From Branchiostoma lanceolatum (lineage: Eukaryota; Chordata; Leptocardii; Amphioxiformes; Branchiostomatidae): 64,000 nt of DNA. The stretch spans positions 3,286,001-3,350,000 of the forward strand of contig NC_089723.1 in the NCBI RefSeq assembly GCF_035083965.1, read 5' to 3'. Position 1 is the stretch's first letter; the number at the start of each line of letters is the position of its first letter. A model generated the notes under the pieces. It was not told the origin of the DNA. It worked only from the letters and a program-made list of their open reading frames with translations, and did no database searches. The position numbers were made by a program, and so were the translations under genes. This document shows positions 60,081 through 64,000 of this stretch, one piece after another.

Positions 60081-62000
60081 TTTGCATTTGTCACCTTGCT
60101 AAAAGCTACTTCCTGAAAATAAATTAAGGTTGAGGAAGGTTTACAGAGATGTATAAAGGTTTTTTTTTTCAATAACATCCCAAAACACCTCAGCCACCCT
60201 TCAACGGTACCTTAAACAGACACCTAATCGCTAACTTAAGGTACAACCGAAAACACCCCTAAAACCAAGTGGGCACGACCCGATAGCTAATCATCAACAT
60301 ATAAAGCTAGAACAACTCTCAATGAATACATCACGTGGTCTCTTTTGACCTTCGTGTTCCGTGGAAGAAGGTTCAACAAGTAAACTCTCAGGTAAGCAGT
60401 TAACGAGGTTTTCACTTCGCTTTTGGACAGACAAGAACGCCGTCGCACTACACTCAAGTTGTCAACTCAAACAGTGCCACGTGCAGAAAACAATACACCA
60501 TTAGATTTCTACACTTGGGTGGAATTGGGAAAGTCGTGTAAAGTGCCTTTCCCAAGGGCACAACACCAGTGGCGTCAGGTGATTCGAACTTAACTGTGTG
60601 CAGCATACCTTCTACACTACATTGATGCAGGATCTTCCAATGTGATCAAAATATCATAGTAATGATCTTATTATGATCTACTATTGTACATATTCTTGGA
60701 CAAACTTAAACTTATACAATATTGCTGACTCCTGGTGGTGTGCATAGAAATGCGAAATGGCCTGAAACCGAAATCTGATCATTTCCTGGCTTGGTCATGA
60801 CGTACTTGCCATTTTGTATGTTAAGGGTTTGGGGAAGATAGCCTGCTTACTCTCACTCACTCTCTCCCATGGATTAGTCAGCCATTAAGGGCAGCATAGC
60901 GTTCAGAAAAGGCGTTACTTTGCCAGTCTGGCCATCTGTTTGACCAAGGAGATTTTATCCTCCTTGGTTTGACTGTATGACCAAAGTCCGTGATCCATGA
61001 CCGAAAGGGCCGCGAGGACGTGGGTTGACTCCAACGTTGACCTTTATAGTCCCTACTTAAATCTTAAAAACCTTTCTTTTCCTTGAAATTTTTGCCCAAT
61101 CTGGAGACTTTTGTGTAAGAAGGAACAGGTAGGGTCTTAGCTTTCCCATGTTGGTTGAAATTTGTTTAGTTCAGAAATTTAGATGGCGTAAGAACATAGT
61201 GAGTTGTTGGGTCGTGCGGATGGATACAGCCGGGAACTGTGTCAAAGGTAGGGTCTATTTATTTCCGGGGGGCGTTTCTGGGAGTTTGAACTGTACAACC
61301 CTCTGTTTTCTTTGCATGTTTATCAAGTATACTCTTGCGACTTCCCAGTGGAGAATAGTTTTTAAGATTGAAGTTAAGGTAAGTACTTTTACGGGGCCTT
61401 ACTTTAGTGCCTCTTATCATGGGCTCTAATGGGGACATTAGTAACTCACGGTTGTCATCCCTTTACCGCCCCCTCCCCCATAGTGTGTACCAGTTCCTGG
61501 GCAAAGGTCACGATTACAGGCATGCGCGGAGGGTCCATTTTCATTACAATTTGTTTAGTTTAGCAGTTTAGGTGGCGTAAGAACAGGTGTGAGCTGTTGG
61601 GTCATGCGGATGGATACAGCGGATACATATCCGGACAGATTTATATGATCCACTCAAACCGGGAAAGACCTTTACTCTTTTCGATAAGTGTGGTGGGTTC
61701 TTTTACGTGCTCGAGGTGTAGCTCTAACTCCTCAAACACGGGACCTCCATGTAACGTCGTATCCAAAGGACGTCCTTGACCGAAGCTAGGTACTCATTTA
61801 CAGTCGTGTAAAGTGCCTTTGCCATGTTTGCCAAGGGCACAACGTCAACGAGACAAATAATGGGACCCCAGATTTGAACCCAGGACCTCTGTAATGTATT
61901 TGGCAAAAAACAGCAGCAAGAATAGCATATTCAACATGAAGTTTTAAAAAATCAAGTGCAAGTGTCTGTGTTGCTTTCTCAAAGATCGATTATTGAATTG
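60081..62000. other. Intergenic region between TC5 and the CHK-like gene
   Basis: Holds an inverted tRNA-like SINE at 60510-60605, a direct repeat pair (61145-61240 and 61545-61630, sharing 'gtggcgtaagaaca' and 'gcggatggatacagc'), and an inverted SINE-like repeat at 61680-61890 ('gcctttgccatgtttgccaa', 'ggacgtccttgaccg'). No exon recognised. Confidence 0.55.
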
Positions 62001-62084
62001 TAGTGGAAAGCTCAATCCATACGTTTTGAAAATTGTTTCTCAAACATTCTATTTTTCCTTATAGTTTGAGAAATACTACTGAAG

Positions 62085-62933
62085 ATGACGTCAACAGCCG
62101 AGATCGCCATTCCGCAGTCTGCAGAAGACATCACCCCCTCCTGGGTGCAGCAGGTACTGCAGAAGGACCTCCCGGGCATCATCATCACGGAGGTCGATGT
62201 CAAGGGAACCATCAACCAAGGCGAGGGGTTCATGAGCGATATGGTCGCTTTTGAAGCGGTGGGGACCAGAAATGGTACAACTCAGCGCTACAGTCTCGTC
62301 GCTAAACTGACAGATTTCAAGCGGCCGTATGCAGTAATGACAAAGTGGTCAAAAGACTTTCATACCCACATCGAGAAGCATGAAGTCAAGTTTTACTCCC
62401 GGGTGGTCCCCGATCTCCTATCTGTGGCAACACCGAGCACAGAACGCAAATCTACGGCAGGGAATGAAGATGGCGAACATCACCCTCCTGCCGATCCCTT
62501 GTTCTTCCCAAAGTGCTACTTCGCCGCCACCGATCCAGTTTCCATGGTGTCCGTCAGGGTTATGGAGAACCTGAAAACTCAGGGGTTCTCCATAAAACCC
62601 GACCGCCAACCGCTAAGCCGTGAAGAGATGATGCTAACAGTCGGAGCCTTCGCGCAGTTGCACGGCCTGTCACACCGACTGGAGCTCCGTACGGGCAAAC
62701 CCCTTCCCGAGAAGTACGGCTGGAATGTGACGGTCTCAGAAGCTACAACTATGACGGATGTAACAATTCTCCAATATCAGACCGCAGTGAAGGACTTTGC
62801 CGCAGCGTTTCCTGGCCAGGCAGCCCTGGCGTCTCGTTTGGAGAAGACGGACCCCATGGTGGTGTTCCAGGACGACCGAAGGCTCAAGGTGATTAGCCAT
62901 GCGGGATGCTGGATAAATAACATCATGTTTAAG
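62085..62933 (+). CDS. Ecdysteroid-kinase-like / CHK kinase-like protein, first coding exon
   Basis: Encodes 283 residues from MTSTAEIAIPQ to NNIMFK, ending at a donor (aag|gtaaga), phase 0; the rest is beyond the window. The family (EcKL, related to aminoglycoside and choline phosphotransferases) has a start like 'ITPSWVQQVLQKDLP', a Gly-rich N-lobe (GTINQGEGFMSDMVAFEAV), a lysine in SLVAKL, a KHEVKFYSRVVPDL helix, and a brace with DPVSMVSVRVMENL. The catalytic loop is usually HGDxWxNN; here it is HAGCWINN (272-279), so the aspartate is replaced. Start chosen at 62085 after a possible 5' acceptor (cttatag) at about 62063. Cytosolic small-molecule phosphotransferase by family; activity of this copy is doubtful. 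Confidence 0.8.
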
Positions 62934-64000
62934 GTAAGACATCACACGTTGAACCATCTGAAATTGTCTTCTCTTCATTAACATATCTATTCAGAGTTTT
63001 GGTATAAAACCAGGTTCTACCGGATCCTTCTTTAGTCACTGACCAAAGATAGCGGATGCTATCTGAAACGTCTGTTTCAAAATCTTATCCAGTTGCTTGA
63101 GTAATTATTTTTGGCGTATCTTATTACCTGGATGTCTAACCTTCATCAACGTATCACACGTTTGTTTGCAAGCATTATAGGGGGCCAAGGTCACATACCA
63201 GGGGGCCCAAAATCGACCTTGAATTTTGGCTTCACAACACCCGCCCACATACCAAATATCATCGTAATCCATCAAGAGGTTCTTGAGCTATGCTGACTAC
63301 GGTAGTGCGGAAACAGAGACACACAGACAGACACACAGACACACTCAAAACTATATCTCCATTTTTCATGGAGATAATGACTCATTACTTGGTAAACCAT
63401 TTATATACTAAAGTTAAATATTTGTGCTACATGTACTTCCGGTTTGCTATGTTATTTTAGCGATTACGGGGTATTTTTGTATTGAATTCCTCTTTTTATT
63501 TGAGTTCAATGTGGGATAGTTGTGTGCCGATTTGTTGAAAATAGTGAGAACGCTGTCCGCCCCAAAAAACACCCCTCCCAATAAAATGGTATGGCGACCC
63601 TGTGACGTCACAATTCGAGATGGTGGCCACCACAGATGCCAGCGAATCCAGCAAAGGTTTTGCTACGCAAACCTGTAATTGCTGCTGTCATTCGCCCAAA
63701 CATAGTGCACACAATTCAGCCGTTGGCTGCTAGGTGGTACTGTTGTATAATATTGTCGAATTTGAAATAACAAACCATTTATTTATAGGGTTAGGGACGT
63801 CCCTCGGATAGGACGTTAAAGGGAGGTCCCATGTTTGAGGAGAGTCACACCTGGAGCACGTAAAAGAAAAAGAACCCACCACATCTTTCGAAAAAGGGCA
63901 GGGACATGCCCCGGTGTGAGTGGCCCAAAACATTCCAGCCTAAATGGGGTAGGGAATTTCCCGAGCAGCCTTCGTAACCCCTGCTTCTCCTAATGGGTCA
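62934..64000. other. First intron of the CHK-like gene
   Basis: Contains a single fold-back arm (62975-63155), an inverted copy of the TGTC-bearing dispersed repeat (63180-63375), and a SINE-like tail (63785-63960, 'gggacgtccctcggata'). No further exon visible. Confidence 0.65.

Overview
This is eukaryotic DNA, most likely from a cephalochordate (lancelet, Branchiostoma type). Evidence: spliced genes with canonical GT-AG introns, recognisable metazoan orthologues (BRAT1, CATSPER2), and very many short tRNA-like SINEs, fold-back elements and non-autonomous DNA transposons with intact target-site duplications. The species call is inference; the spliced gene models come from reading the sequence, and their reading phases close exactly.

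Layout. (1) 1-2085, minus: 5' half of BRAT1 (HEAT-repeat DNA-damage scaffold), running off the left edge and carrying an in-frame minisatellite. (2) 3804-16647, plus: a complete 15-exon CATSPER2 (sperm cation channel pore subunit, 575 codons), head-to-head with BRAT1. Its introns hold decayed copies of its own exons, each 5' of the intact exon. (3) 17180-22981, minus: a 13-exon protein related to the NIK (MAP3K14) kinase whose kinase domain lacks the activation segment, with a coiled-coil C-terminus; it is tail-to-tail with CATSPER2. (4) 22982-25885: intergenic, with repeats. (5) 25886-59032, minus: a tandem cluster of five paralogous genes (called TC1-TC5 here) for type II transmembrane proteins: acidic cytoplasmic tail with a Tyr-Glu-Asn motif, one membrane helix, short coiled coil, then a Gly-X-Y collagen stalk and stop. 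TC2, TC3 and TC4 each have two or three alternative first coding exons, all ending in the same splice phase. Most are preceded, at a near-constant distance, by a shared promoter-like element (CACGTG, an octamer ATTTGCAT and a TGACG half-site). TC4 is broken by an insertion of about 1 kb in its collagen exon. (6) 60081-64000: intergenic repeats and, on plus, the first coding exon of an ecdysteroid-kinase-like (CHK-like) gene at 62085-62933 that leaves the window.

The most interesting system is the TC cluster. It looks like a lineage-expanded membrane-collagen receptor family (the overall plan resembles MARCO, SR-A or the membrane collagens) that varies its cytoplasmic signalling tail by alternative first exons while keeping the membrane and collagen parts constant. 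Partial tandem exon duplication is a theme of the whole window, seen in CATSPER2 and in the TC genes.
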